Source of the DNA: an uncultured Lachnospiraceae bacterium
Lineage (GTDB): Bacteria; Bacillota; Clostridia; Lachnospirales; Lachnospiraceae
Assembly: GCA_946631935.1 (NCBI GenBank)
Contig: CAMPAP010000060.1
Coordinates: forward strand, 1 to 10,924
DNA length: 10,924 nt
Reading direction: 5' to 3'
The position numbers and the translations under genes were made by a program. Positions within the stretch are counted from its first letter, which is position 1. Each line of letters opens with the position of its first letter. This document shows, piece after piece, positions 1-6,837 of the stretch. The notes under the pieces are model-generated. The model saw only the letters and a program-made list of their open reading frames with translations, was not told where the DNA came from and searched no databases.

Positions 1-701
1 AAAACATTTTCAGCCGAATCCGTAAGACGCCTTTCGATGCCTTTTTTTACAACAAGCCTGTCCACTACGATATCGATGTTGTGCTTGTCATTTTTTTCGA
101 GAGTGATGTCCTCAGTCAGTTCGTACATTATACCATCGACACGGACCCTTCCGTAGCCTGACTTTCTTGCACTTTCAAGGAGCTTTTCATGACGGCCCTT
201 CTTACCCCTGACAACAGGTGCCATAAGCATGATCTTGGTCCCTTCCGGAAGCTCCATGATGCGGTCGACTATCATATCAACAGTCTGGCGCTCTATCACC
301 CTTCCGCATTCCGGACAGTGCGGGATTCCGATCCTTGCATAGAGAAGCCTGAAGTAGTCGTAGATCTCGGTTACGGTACCTACCGTTGAACGGGGATTTT
401 TATTGGTTGATTTCTGGTCTATGGAAATGGCGGGGGAAAGTCCCTCTATGGATTCAACGTCAGGTTTTTCCATCTGTCCCAGGAACTGCCTTGCATAGGA
501 GGAAAGAGATTCCATGTAGCGCCTCTGCCCCTCGGCATAGATGGTATCAAAGGCAAGGGAGGACTTTCCCGAACCCGAAACTCCCGTCATTACAACAAGA
601 GAATCCCTCGGTATTTCCACCGAGAGATCCTTGAGATTATTTTCCTTAGCTCCCCTGACAATTATCCTGTTTCTGGGGAGGATCTTTGTTTCATTTTTCA
701 T
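1..701 (-). CDS. uvrA: UvrA, excinuclease ABC subunit A, N-terminal part (runs off the window)
   Basis: DNA-damage recognition ATPase of nucleotide excision repair; it loads UvrB onto lesions. About 233 N-terminal residues are present. The first ABC ATPase half begins with IIVRGAKENNLKDL at about residues 13-26, followed by Walker A GVSGSGKSS at 40-48, the conserved YAEGQRRYMESLSSYARQFL block at 55-74 and QKSTNKNPRSTVGTVTEIYD at 96-115. A CPEC pair lies at 129-132. The reading frame stays open to the window edge, so the rest of the roughly 940-residue protein is outside. I chose the ATG at 701 because the promoter (-10 at 740-745) puts transcription start near 733. An in-frame ATG at 749 would lie upstream of that start. 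No strong ribosome binding site is visible before 701. The gene has its own promoter and LexA box and is separated from uvrB by four unrelated genes. Confidence 0.96.
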   Translation of the reverse strand, partial: MKNETKILPRNRIIVRGAKENNLKDLSVEIPRDSLVVMTGVSGSGKSSLAFDTIYAEGQRRYMESLSSYARQFLGQMEKPDVESIEGLSPAISIDQKSTNKNPRSTVGTVTEIYDYFRLLYARIGIPHCPECGRVIERQTVDMIVDRIMELPEGTKIMLMAPVVRGKKGRHEKLLESARKSGYGRVRVDGIMYELTEDITLEKNDKHNIDIVVDRLVVKKGIERRLTDSAENV

Positions 702-739
702 ATCGGTACTGCTTTCATGGTTGTTAATACGACTAAAAA

Positions 740-768
740 AGCATACCATTTTAGATTTAAATTGGCAA
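740..768 (-). promoter_or_regulatory. uvrA promoter (extended -10)
   Basis: On the minus strand, -35 TTGCCA (763-768) and -10 TATGCT (740-745) are separated by 17 bases. A TGG directly before the -10 gives an extended -10 element. The predicted transcript starts near 733, about 30 bases before the uvrA ATG. It lies just downstream of the LexA box at 778-791. This is pattern matching by eye. Confidence 0.6.
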
Positions 769-777
769 CAATTTTTT

Positions 778-791
778 CGAACATTTGTTTG
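778..791. promoter_or_regulatory. LexA (DinR) SOS box upstream of uvrA
   Basis: CGAACATTTGTTTG matches 13 of 14 positions of the Bacillus-type LexA consensus CGAACRNRYGTTYG; read from the minus strand it is CAAACAAATGTTCG. It lies 9 bases upstream of the predicted uvrA -35. uvrA is a classic SOS gene, so repression by LexA with induction after DNA damage is the expected regulation. No comparable box was found upstream of uvrB in this window. Confidence 0.75.
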
Positions 792-830
792 ATGATAATA
801 TGGCAGGACCGTCCACATTTCATACGGCAC

Positions 831-860
831 AAAAAGAGCGTTACAAAACGTAACGCTCTT
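831..860 (-). terminator. Rho-independent terminator of the binding-protein cassette
   Basis: Perfect 11-bp inverted repeat, AAGAGCGTTAC (834-844) and GTAACGCTCTT (850-860), with a 5-base loop. On the minus strand the stem is followed by further T residues, giving a run of five. It lies 25 bases after the stop of the binding-protein gene and before the uvrA promoter, so it closes the four-gene cassette. Confidence 0.85.
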
Positions 861-885
861 CGGAAAGAAAGAATGGGACTATATA

Positions 886-1725
886 TTACTTGTAAAGGTC
901 GTAGGGGGTGTAGTCGCCGTAGAAGTACTTTTCACCAAGTGCCTTTACTGTTCCGTCCGCAACAAGCTTTGCAAGCTGCTCGTCAATCTTTGCAGCAAGG
1001 TCCTCATGTCCCTTTGACACAAGATAGTAACCGTATCTTGAACCTACAGTCTCGCTTTCCTCATCATTTAATCTTACGGCCTTGATCTTAAGATTAAACT
1101 CTTTCTGATACACATTGTACATAGGCTCATCAAGCAGATTAAAATCAAGCGCTCCGCTCTCAACATCAAGAAGGGTCTTTTCTATGGTTCCGCCGCCCTC
1201 CTGATATACGAGATTGATCTGGGCATCGGGATGCTCCTCATTGTAAAGCTCAAGAGAAGTTGCGTAGCTTGTACCGGGGGTAACTCTTGTGGTAAGTCCC
1301 GCAAGGTCCGAAAGCTGATGAATGGAATCATTTCCTTCAGGTACAACGATCACATAATGGTTGTCGAAGATACCGTTGGTGTAGATATACTTTTCAGCTC
1401 TCTTCTCGTTGTATGAAAAGTTGTTAAAACCGATCTGATAATAATCACTGTCGAGTCCTCCGAAAAGTGCGGGGAAATCTGCAACCTCGATCTGAACATC
1501 ATATTCGGGAAGTGCTTCGAACACCTTCTTGATAAGCTCAACTTCATATCCCTGAAGATTATTATCCTCATCATAGTATGTGAAGGGCTTAAGTGTGGCG
1601 GTGGTGATGAGTGTTACCTTCTCCTTCTCCGAAGCCACTGCCTTTCCGCATCCGCCGAGTGCAGTAACGCCGAGCACGGCTGCAGAAAGAAATGCAAGTA
1701 AACGAATCGATCCTCTTTTTTTCAT
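886..1725 (-). CDS. Amino acid ABC transporter substrate-binding lipoprotein (solute-binding protein family 3)
   Basis: Predicted extracytoplasmic binding protein for a polar or sulfur amino acid, of the type that includes cystine binders such as TcyA/TcyJ. The 279-residue product starts with MKKRG, a hydrophobic stretch and the lipobox LGGC with Cys26, so it should be cleaved and lipid-anchored. The mature part has the two-lobe family 3 pattern: TTATLKPFTYYDEDNNLQGY near the start, SYNEKRAEKYIYT in the first lobe, TPGTSYATSLELYN and GALDFNLLDEP in the second. The start at 1725 is set by AAGGAGG (1733-1739), 7 bases upstream; the in-frame ATG at 1749 lies before that site. It is the last gene of the aminotransferase-RidA-lyase cassette. 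No permease or ATPase gene is in the window, so it is either an orphan partner or uses a distant transporter. The ligand is inferred from the lyase neighbour and is not proven. Confidence 0.88.
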   Translation of the reverse strand: MKKRGSIRLLAFLSAAVLGVTALGGCGKAVASEKEKVTLITTATLKPFTYYDEDNNLQGYEVELIKKVFEALPEYDVQIEVADFPALFGGLDSDYYQIGFNNFSYNEKRAEKYIYTNGIFDNHYVIVVPEGNDSIHQLSDLAGLTTRVTPGTSYATSLELYNEEHPDAQINLVYQEGGGTIEKTLLDVESGALDFNLLDEPMYNVYQKEFNLKIKAVRLNDEESETVGSRYGYYLVSKGHEDLAAKIDEQLAKLVADGTVKALGEKYFYGDYTPYDLYK

Positions 1726-1762
1726 AACTGTTCCTCCTTTTTTGTACATCTAATTTGTATCT

Positions 1763-1802
1763 ATGATAAATACCTGTGTTTATCATTTTTTCAGGTATTT
1801 AT
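1763..1802 (-). promoter_or_regulatory. Overlapping inverted repeats between lyase and binding-protein genes
   Basis: Two perfect inverted repeats share sequence. One pairs ATAAATACCTG (1766-1776) with CAGGTATTTAT (1792-1802). The other pairs ATGATAAA (1763-1770) with TTTATCAT (1779-1786). They compete for bases 1766-1770 and cannot form at the same time. The element begins 3 bases after the lyase stop codon, and no T-run follows, so it is not a simple terminator. It could be an attenuator-like switch, an operator or an RNA processing/stability hairpin. Confidence 0.5.
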
Positions 1803-1804
1803 TT

Positions 1805-2971
1805 TCAGTGAGTTGCTTTTTTCAGCGCCTGTTCGATATCACCAATAAGATCCCGGACATCCTCAATGCCAACGGAAAGCCTGATCAGGCGGTCGCTTAT
1901 ATACGTTGCCTTTTTTATATCATCCGGAAGAGACCTCTGGGACGATGATGCCGGATGTGATATCAGAGACTCCACTCCGCCTAAACTTCCTCCGAAAAAT
2001 ATCCACTCAAGCGCTCCAAGAAATTTCGGAATGTTGACCTTTTCATCAAGCTCAAACGCAAGTACCGCACCGGGACCTGCAGCCTGTTTTTTCTGAATGT
2101 CATACCCCTGTGAATCCGAAAGACCGGGATAATAGATCTTTGTGACAAGGCTGTTCTTTTCAAGATATTCTGCGATGGCAAGGGCGTTCTCTGTCTGCCT
2201 GTCAATCCGTACCGAAAGGGTCTTAATACCTCTGAGCAGAAGAAATGCATCAAAAGGCTGTATCCTTACGCCGCTCTGCCACTGATAGGCTTTTAACCAG
2301 TCGGCAAGATCTTTATTGTTCGTTGCCACAAATCCCGCCACAAGATCGTTATGTCCCGCCAGATATTTCGTTCCGCTTTCAATGACGACATCGATGTCGA
2401 ATTCCAAAGGCTTCTGAAGGTAAGGCGACATAAACGTGTTATCAACTATGGTAAGGATGCCGTGCTTTTTTGCGATACGGGCGAACTCTTCAAGATCAGT
2501 TACAAGAAGCGTCGGGTTTGAAGGAGTCTCGATTATGACTGCTTTCACATCATCGGTTATCGAGTCCTCAAATGATTTCAAATCCAGGGTGTTTACAAAG
2601 CGGAAGCCTATCCCGTAATTTCCGAATATCTTTTTTAAAAGATTTACAGTTCCGCCAAATACCGCATTTCCCACAAGAACCGTATCACCCGATCTGAAGG
2701 ACGCAATGACCGAACCTATTGCTGATGTTCCCGAAGGAAATGCAAATGCATATTCGGCACCCTCAAGAAATGCAAGCTGTTTTTCAAGTGCTTCTTTGGT
2801 GGGATTTCCCATGCGCCCGCGGCCAAAGGGTTCCTCATTACTTTCTCCCGCACCCTCTCTTTTAAATGTGGAGGTCAGATATATGGGAACGCTGGCAGAA
2901 CCGCCATGATCTATATCCGCATCATCCCCGTGAACCAGCTGTGTGCGAAAATATCCTTTTTCTCTGCTCAT
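1805..2971 (-). CDS. Cystathionine gamma-lyase/synthase-type PLP enzyme (Cys/Met metabolism family)
   Basis: PLP-dependent trans-sulfuration enzyme of 388 residues, the usual family length. It is expected to act on a cysteine, cystathionine, homoserine ester or methionine-type substrate. Visible motifs: NPTKEALEKQLAFLEGAE at 56-73, SGTSAI at 80-85, VDNTF with Asp177, the PLP-lysine motif SGTKYLAGH with Lys202, SLGGVESL near 329-336, and RLSVGIED with Arg364 for substrate carboxylate. The common YGGT is FGGT here, and the usual Tyr-x-Arg before NPT reads Arg-Gly-Arg, so the exact reaction is uncertain. The ATG at 2971 has AGAGG 8 bases upstream; an in-frame TTG at 2989 overlaps the ridA stop and lacks such support. 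It lies 14 bases after ridA, clearly in the same operon. It could be a gamma-synthase, gamma-lyase, beta-lyase or methionine gamma-lyase. Confidence 0.9.
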   Translation of the reverse strand: MSREKGYFRTQLVHGDDADIDHGGSASVPIYLTSTFKREGAGESNEEPFGRGRMGNPTKEALEKQLAFLEGAEYAFAFPSGTSAIGSVIASFRSGDTVLVGNAVFGGTVNLLKKIFGNYGIGFRFVNTLDLKSFEDSITDDVKAVIIETPSNPTLLVTDLEEFARIAKKHGILTIVDNTFMSPYLQKPLEFDIDVVIESGTKYLAGHNDLVAGFVATNNKDLADWLKAYQWQSGVRIQPFDAFLLLRGIKTLSVRIDRQTENALAIAEYLEKNSLVTKIYYPGLSDSQGYDIQKKQAAGPGAVLAFELDEKVNIPKFLGALEWIFFGGSLGGVESLISHPASSSQRSLPDDIKKATYISDRLIRLSVGIEDVRDLIGDIEQALKKATH

Positions 2972-2985
2972 GATCAAATCCTCTG

Positions 2986-3351
2986 TCAATCTTTATAAGC
3001 TATGGCATCAAGCTCAACCTTTGCATCGCCTACAAGCTTTATCCCAGTAAGGGTCCGTGCGGGAAGATGATTCTTAAATGCCTGTACGTATATCTCGTTG
3101 AAATCAGCTGCATGCTCGATCTCGGTGATAAGGACCACAACCTTTACAAGATCATCCAGACTGTAGCCGTGCTTTTCCAGAGTGTTTTTAAGATTTTCGA
3201 TGGCAAGGCTGGCCTGCTCAGAAAAATCCTTTGGAAAAGTTTTTGTTTCCCTGTCTATTCCCACAGTTCCTGAGACATATAATGTATTCCCGGCCTTTAC
3301 GGCTTCCGAAAAGGGGCGGTTACCGCCTGGGGCAGCAAAATATTCTGACAT
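2986..3351 (-). CDS. ridA: RidA family enamine/imine deaminase (YjgF/YER057c/UK114)
   Basis: Small trimeric hydrolase that speeds release of ammonia from enamine/imine intermediates, such as 2-aminoacrylate, formed by PLP enzymes. At 121 residues it is close to the usual family length. Family features: a G-N-x-x-Y-V-S-G strand at 21-28, LKNTLEKHGYSLDDLVKVVV at 54-73, and PARTLTGIKL at 97-106, in which Arg99 corresponds to the substrate-binding Arg of archetypal RidA, followed by KVELDAIAY at the C-terminus. Start: ATG at 3351 with AAAGGA upstream. It sits between an aminotransferase-like gene and a lyase-type gene, both PLP-dependent. That fits a role in clearing reactive intermediates made by them, though the metabolic link is inferred from position. 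Confidence 0.93.
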   Translation of the reverse strand: MSEYFAAPGGNRPFSEAVKAGNTLYVSGTVGIDRETKTFPKDFSEQASLAIENLKNTLEKHGYSLDDLVKVVVLITEIEHAADFNEIYVQAFKNHLPARTLTGIKLVGDAKVELDAIAYKD

Positions 3352-3393
3352 ATATTTTTCCTTTCTGTTAAAATACCTTTTTAAATCCGATCA

Positions 3394-4479
3394 TCACAAA
3401 ATTTCTTCAAGTGCCCTGATAAGAAGATCATTATCTTCGGGAGTTCCCACGGTGATCCTTACATATCCTTCAAGGCCAAAGCCTGCTCCGTCCCTGATAA
3501 GGATCCTTCTTTTTTCAAGTTCCGAAACCACTGCCGAACTTTTTTCTCCAAGATATGCCAGGAAAAAATTTCCCTGGGATGGAACCGTTTTTATTCCTCT
3601 CTCCGAAAAGAAGCCGTAGTATCTTTCAAGTTCTCTTCTGTTGGCCTCGCGGACTCTTCTAAAGTTTTCGCGATCCTTTATGGAGGCTATGGCCGCAAGT
3701 TCCGCAGGCGTTCCAACATTGAGAGGCGGTTTTACTTTTTCTATCTTTTTTATAAGATCACTGCTACCCAGTGCATATCCAACGCGGAAGGATGCCAGGC
3801 CGTAAAGCTTTGAGAAGGTTCTGATTATCAAAAGGTTATCGTGCTTTTTTATCTCCGGAACAAGGTCTGCAGCGCCTTCAATGGCGTAATCCATATATGC
3901 TTCATCGATCACAAGAAGGATATTTTCCTGAACCTTTTCAATGAATGATCTGATGTCCTCTTCAGGAAGTGCCTTCCCGGTAGGATTGTTGGGATTGCAG
4001 AGAAAGACAGCTTTTGTATTACCGTTTACCGCTCCAAGGATGGCCTGAAGGTCTACCTGAAGATCATCCTTAACAGGGATGTTCACAACCTTTGCATCCG
4101 TGTGGGAAACAGCTCTTTGATACCATCCGAAGGTGGGCTTTGGAATGATGACCTCATCCCCTTTATCAAGAAAGGTCTGGGCAATAAGAAGCACCGTTTC
4201 AAAAAGCCCGTTACCGAAAAGGATCTGATCTTCGTCAACATTATGGTATGATGCGATCTCGTATCTCAGGTATGGATTTCCCGTGTCCTGGTACTGGGCA
4301 TAATCGACACTCTTGTCATTTAAGGCTTCCAGTACTTTCGGCGAAGGTCCGAATCTGTTCTCGTTCGTCCCGAGCCTGATGACGATTCCTTCTCCCTGTT
4401 CTTTTTCAAGAGCCGCTTTCGACTTTCCGGGAATGAAACTTTCTATGGATGCTATCTTGTCTCTTGCTTTTACAGACAC
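3394..4479 (-). CDS. HisC-like class I/II PLP-dependent aminotransferase
   Basis: 361-residue fold type I aminotransferase resembling histidinol-phosphate aminotransferases. Visible motifs: RLGTNENRFGPSP at 35-47, CNPNNPTG at 161-168, DEAYMDY at 192-198, FSKLYGLASFRVGYA at 222-236 with PLP-binding Lys224 and Arg232, and the C-terminal VRITVGTPEDN at 340-350 with the carboxylate-binding Arg341. It differs from typical HisC where the PLP-phosphate loop NGSDE reads NGLFE (90-94) and the YPD segment reads QYQD. Together with the non-histidine neighbours, this argues against calling it hisC. Start: GTG at 4479 with AAGGAG 6 bases upstream. First gene of the four-gene unit, 42 bases before ridA. 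A role in transaminating a sulfur amino acid, its keto acid or a related compound is inference only. Confidence 0.88.
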   Translation of the reverse strand: MSVKARDKIASIESFIPGKSKAALEKEQGEGIVIRLGTNENRFGPSPKVLEALNDKSVDYAQYQDTGNPYLRYEIASYHNVDEDQILFGNGLFETVLLIAQTFLDKGDEVIIPKPTFGWYQRAVSHTDAKVVNIPVKDDLQVDLQAILGAVNGNTKAVFLCNPNNPTGKALPEEDIRSFIEKVQENILLVIDEAYMDYAIEGAADLVPEIKKHDNLLIIRTFSKLYGLASFRVGYALGSSDLIKKIEKVKPPLNVGTPAELAAIASIKDRENFRRVREANRRELERYYGFFSERGIKTVPSQGNFFLAYLGEKSSAVVSELEKRRILIRDGAGFGLEGYVRITVGTPEDNDLLIRALEEIL

Positions 4480-4583
4480 TGTTTTCTCCTTTGAAGGTTA
4501 ATAAGTTTTGTTGCTAACGACTATAACGTGTCTGACGATTTCTGCATATTATTTAAAAGTGATAGTGGGCTATAAGAAAACGT

Positions 4584-4611
4584 TATAATGAAAAAATATA
4601 ATGAATTCATT
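4584..4611. promoter_or_regulatory. Direct repeat and palindrome upstream of the cassette
   Basis: TATAATGAA occurs twice (4584-4592 and 4597-4605), 13 bases apart, and runs into a perfect 12-bp palindrome AATGAATTCATT (4600-4611). It lies between the uvrB terminator and the aminotransferase start, where the cassette promoter must be. I could not settle on a clear -35/-10 pair here. A regulator site is plausible, but the sequence is AT-rich, so chance is possible. Confidence 0.3.
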
Positions 4612-4624
4612 TCAATAAGGGCAT

Positions 4625-4652
4625 AAAAAAAGCCACTGCAAAGTGCAGTGGC
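4625..4652 (-). terminator. Rho-independent terminator after uvrB
   Basis: GCCACTGCA (4632-4640) and TGCAGTGGC (4644-4652) form a 9-bp GC-rich stem. On the minus strand it is followed directly by seven T residues (4625-4631). It lies 75 bases after the uvrB stop and separates uvrB transcription from the downstream cassette. Confidence 0.9.
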
Positions 4653-4700
4653 AAGGCGGTTAGGGTTTTATAAACTTAATGTATGGTTGTGAAAAAATGA

Positions 4701-4726
4701 CGAAACGGCGGAACCGTCCCCGTGTT
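4701..4726 (-). repeat. Possible GGGGACGGTTC-type interspersed repeat after uvrB
   Basis: Directly after the uvrB stop the minus strand reads AACACGGGGACGGTTCCGCC, then GTTTCG and a T-run. From memory, elements with a GGGGACGGTTC core recur between genes in several Clostridia. The flanks GAAACACGG and CCGCCGTTTC can pair imperfectly. Only one copy is seen in this window, so its status as a repeat is unproven. Confidence 0.3.
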
Positions 4727-6697
4727 TCAAAGTGAGGCTTTGAGTTCGAATAGTTCGTCTCTTAAGTATGCTGCGCGTTCGAAGTTAAGTTCTGCAGCAG
4801 CTTTGCGCATTTCACTTTCTGTCTGCTGGATGAGAGCCTTGATCTCCTTAGCGGACATGGACTCGGGATCCTTCTTCCACTTGATATCATCGGCTTCGAC
4901 TTTTTTAGTGATACTGATGAGATCACGGACAGCCTTTTCTATGGTCTTTGGCGTGATGCCGTGAGCCTTATTATATTCTTCCTGAATGGCGCGTCTTCTG
5001 TTGGTTTCGTCTATGGCAGCTTGCATGGAACGCGTCACGGTATCGGCATACATGATAACATGGCCTTCTGAATTTCTTGCAGCACGGCCTATGGTCTGGA
5101 TCAGTGAAGTCTCACTCCTTAAGAATCCTTCCTTGTCAGCATCAATTATTGCAACAAGAGAGATTTCAGGAATATCCAAGCCTTCACGAAGAAGGTTTAT
5201 TCCCACGAGCACATCAAAAACATCAGTCCTCATATCGCGGATGATCTTGGTCCTTTCAAGCGCCTTGATATCCGAATGCATATACCTGACCCTGATATCC
5301 GCATCCTTCAGATAGTCAGTAAGATCCTCTGCCATTTTCTTGGTAAGGGTTGTGATAAGAACCTTGTGCTTCTTTTCAGTCTCTTTTCTTATCTCTCCGA
5401 TAAGGTCATCAATCTGACCCAAGGTAGGACGTACGTCAACAGGCGGATCAAGAAGTCCCGTGGGACGGATGACCTGCTGAGCACGCAAAAGTTCATGCTC
5501 TTCCTCATATTCTGAAGGAGTCGCCGATACAAAAAGCATCTGGTCAATATGAGATTCAAACTCCTCAAAGTTAAGAGGTCTGTTATCAAGTGCCGAGGGA
5601 AGCCTGAAACCGTAATCAACAAGAGTTGTCTTTCTGGATCTGTCTCCTGCATACATTGCGCGGACCTGGGGTATTGTCATATGGGACTCATCGATGATAA
5701 TAAGAAAATCATCAGGGAAGAAATCCATGAGAGTAAGAGGGGGCGCGCCTGCAGGAAGACCGTTCAAATGCCTTGAATAGTTTTCTATACCTGAGCAGAA
5801 TCCTGTCTCACGGAGCATCTCAAGATCAAAGGAGGTCCTCTCTGAAATGCGTTGTGCCTCTATTAGTCTGTCCTCACCCTTGAAGTACTTAACCCTCTCC
5901 TTGAGTTCCTCTTCTATTGCATCACAGCCCTTCAAAAGCGCATCACGGCTTACCACGTAGTGGGACGCAGGGAAAACCGCAATATGCTCCAAAGTATTTT
6001 TCGGCTTAGCGTTAACAGGATCAATTTCCAGTATTCGGTCGATCTCATCTCCGAACCACTCGATGCGGATCATATAATCCCCGCCCTGGGCAGGGTAGAG
6101 TTCCAATACATCCCCGTTTACACGGAAAAGTCCGGGACGTTTTTCCATTTCATTTCTCTCATACTGCATGGCAATAAGAGAACGGGCAACATCATCCCGG
6201 TCTATCTCCTGCCCCGGTCTTAAGGAAAGGATCATGCCCTTATATTCATCGGGAGAGCCCAGACCATAGATACATGAAACGGAAGCCACGACTATAACAT
6301 CCTTCCTCTCGGCAAGGGATGCGGTTGCGGAAAGTCTGAGCTTATCTATCTCGTCATTTATGGAAGAGTCCTTTGCAATGTAGGTATCCGACTGGGGCAC
6401 ATATGCTTCGGGCTGATAATAATCGTAGTAGGATACAAAATACTCAACGGCATTTTCCGGAAAAAATTCTTTCATCTCGCCATAGAGCTGGCCCGCAAGA
6501 GTTTTGTTGTGGGATATGATAAGAGTCGGCTTATTTAAAGCTGCGATGACATTAGCCATGGTAAATGTCTTACCGGAGCCCGTAACACCAAGCAAAGTCT
6601 GAAATTGATTGCCTTTTTTGAATCCTTCTACAAGCTCATTTATGGCCTGAGGTTGGTCACCTGTTGGCTTATATTCGGAATGAAGTTTAAAGTCCAT
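4727..6697 (-). CDS. uvrB: UvrB, excinuclease ABC subunit B
   Basis: Damage-verification helicase of nucleotide excision repair; it receives the lesion from UvrA and recruits UvrC. Full length at 656 residues, close to the Bacillus protein. Domains in order: Walker A GVTGSGKT at 37-44; the beta-hairpin region YFVSYYDYYQPEAYVPQSDT at 86-105, which inserts between DNA strands; motif II DESH at 336-339; VSATP at 390-394; the helicase C-terminal motifs LLREGLDIPE and QTIGRAARN; and the C-terminal UVR motif, about 623-656, that contacts UvrC. The ATG at 6697 has only a distant AGGGG, so the ribosome site is weak. No LexA box was found upstream, although uvrB is usually SOS-controlled. The transcript ends at the terminator at 4625-4652. 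Confidence 0.98.
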   Translation of the reverse strand: MDFKLHSEYKPTGDQPQAINELVEGFKKGNQFQTLLGVTGSGKTFTMANVIAALNKPTLIISHNKTLAGQLYGEMKEFFPENAVEYFVSYYDYYQPEAYVPQSDTYIAKDSSINDEIDKLRLSATASLAERKDVIVVASVSCIYGLGSPDEYKGMILSLRPGQEIDRDDVARSLIAMQYERNEMEKRPGLFRVNGDVLELYPAQGGDYMIRIEWFGDEIDRILEIDPVNAKPKNTLEHIAVFPASHYVVSRDALLKGCDAIEEELKERVKYFKGEDRLIEAQRISERTSFDLEMLRETGFCSGIENYSRHLNGLPAGAPPLTLMDFFPDDFLIIIDESHMTIPQVRAMYAGDRSRKTTLVDYGFRLPSALDNRPLNFEEFESHIDQMLFVSATPSEYEEEHELLRAQQVIRPTGLLDPPVDVRPTLGQIDDLIGEIRKETEKKHKVLITTLTKKMAEDLTDYLKDADIRVRYMHSDIKALERTKIIRDMRTDVFDVLVGINLLREGLDIPEISLVAIIDADKEGFLRSETSLIQTIGRAARNSEGHVIMYADTVTRSMQAAIDETNRRRAIQEEYNKAHGITPKTIEKAVRDLISITKKVEADDIKWKKDPESMSAKEIKALIQQTESEMRKAAAELNFERAAYLRDELFELKASL

Positions 6698-6720
6698 TTT
6701 TTATATAAAACCCCTATTTT

Positions 6721-6746
6721 TCTATAGTTAAAAGTCTAACTATAGA
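6721..6746. promoter_or_regulatory. Perfect 10-bp inverted repeat upstream of uvrB
   Basis: TCTATAGTTA (6721-6730) and TAACTATAGA (6737-6746) are exact inverted copies with a 6-base spacer. The element ends 23 bases before the uvrB start. It is too AT-rich and lacks the T-run expected of a good terminator, so an operator or a leader hairpin is more likely. No known regulator is recognised. Confidence 0.45.
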
Positions 6747-6837
6747 CCACTATTTCCACACCCATTTTCCATAATTTGAGCAAATCTATTGCCCATGTCA
6801 TTTTGGGTCACCTATTTGAAAAATACGAACCATATGT

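Noticed and set aside
702..749. Longer uvrA starting at the in-frame ATG at 749
   Set aside because: That codon lies in the promoter spacer, upstream of the predicted transcription start, and has no ribosome binding site.
2972..2989. TTG start for the lyase at 2989
   Set aside because: It overlaps the ridA stop and lacks a ribosome site, while the ATG at 2971 has AGAGG at a good distance.
3182..3619. Plus-strand open frames opposite ridA and the aminotransferase, and similar ones elsewhere
   Set aside because: They overlap strongly supported minus-strand genes, have no family features and no ribosome sites, so they are shadows.
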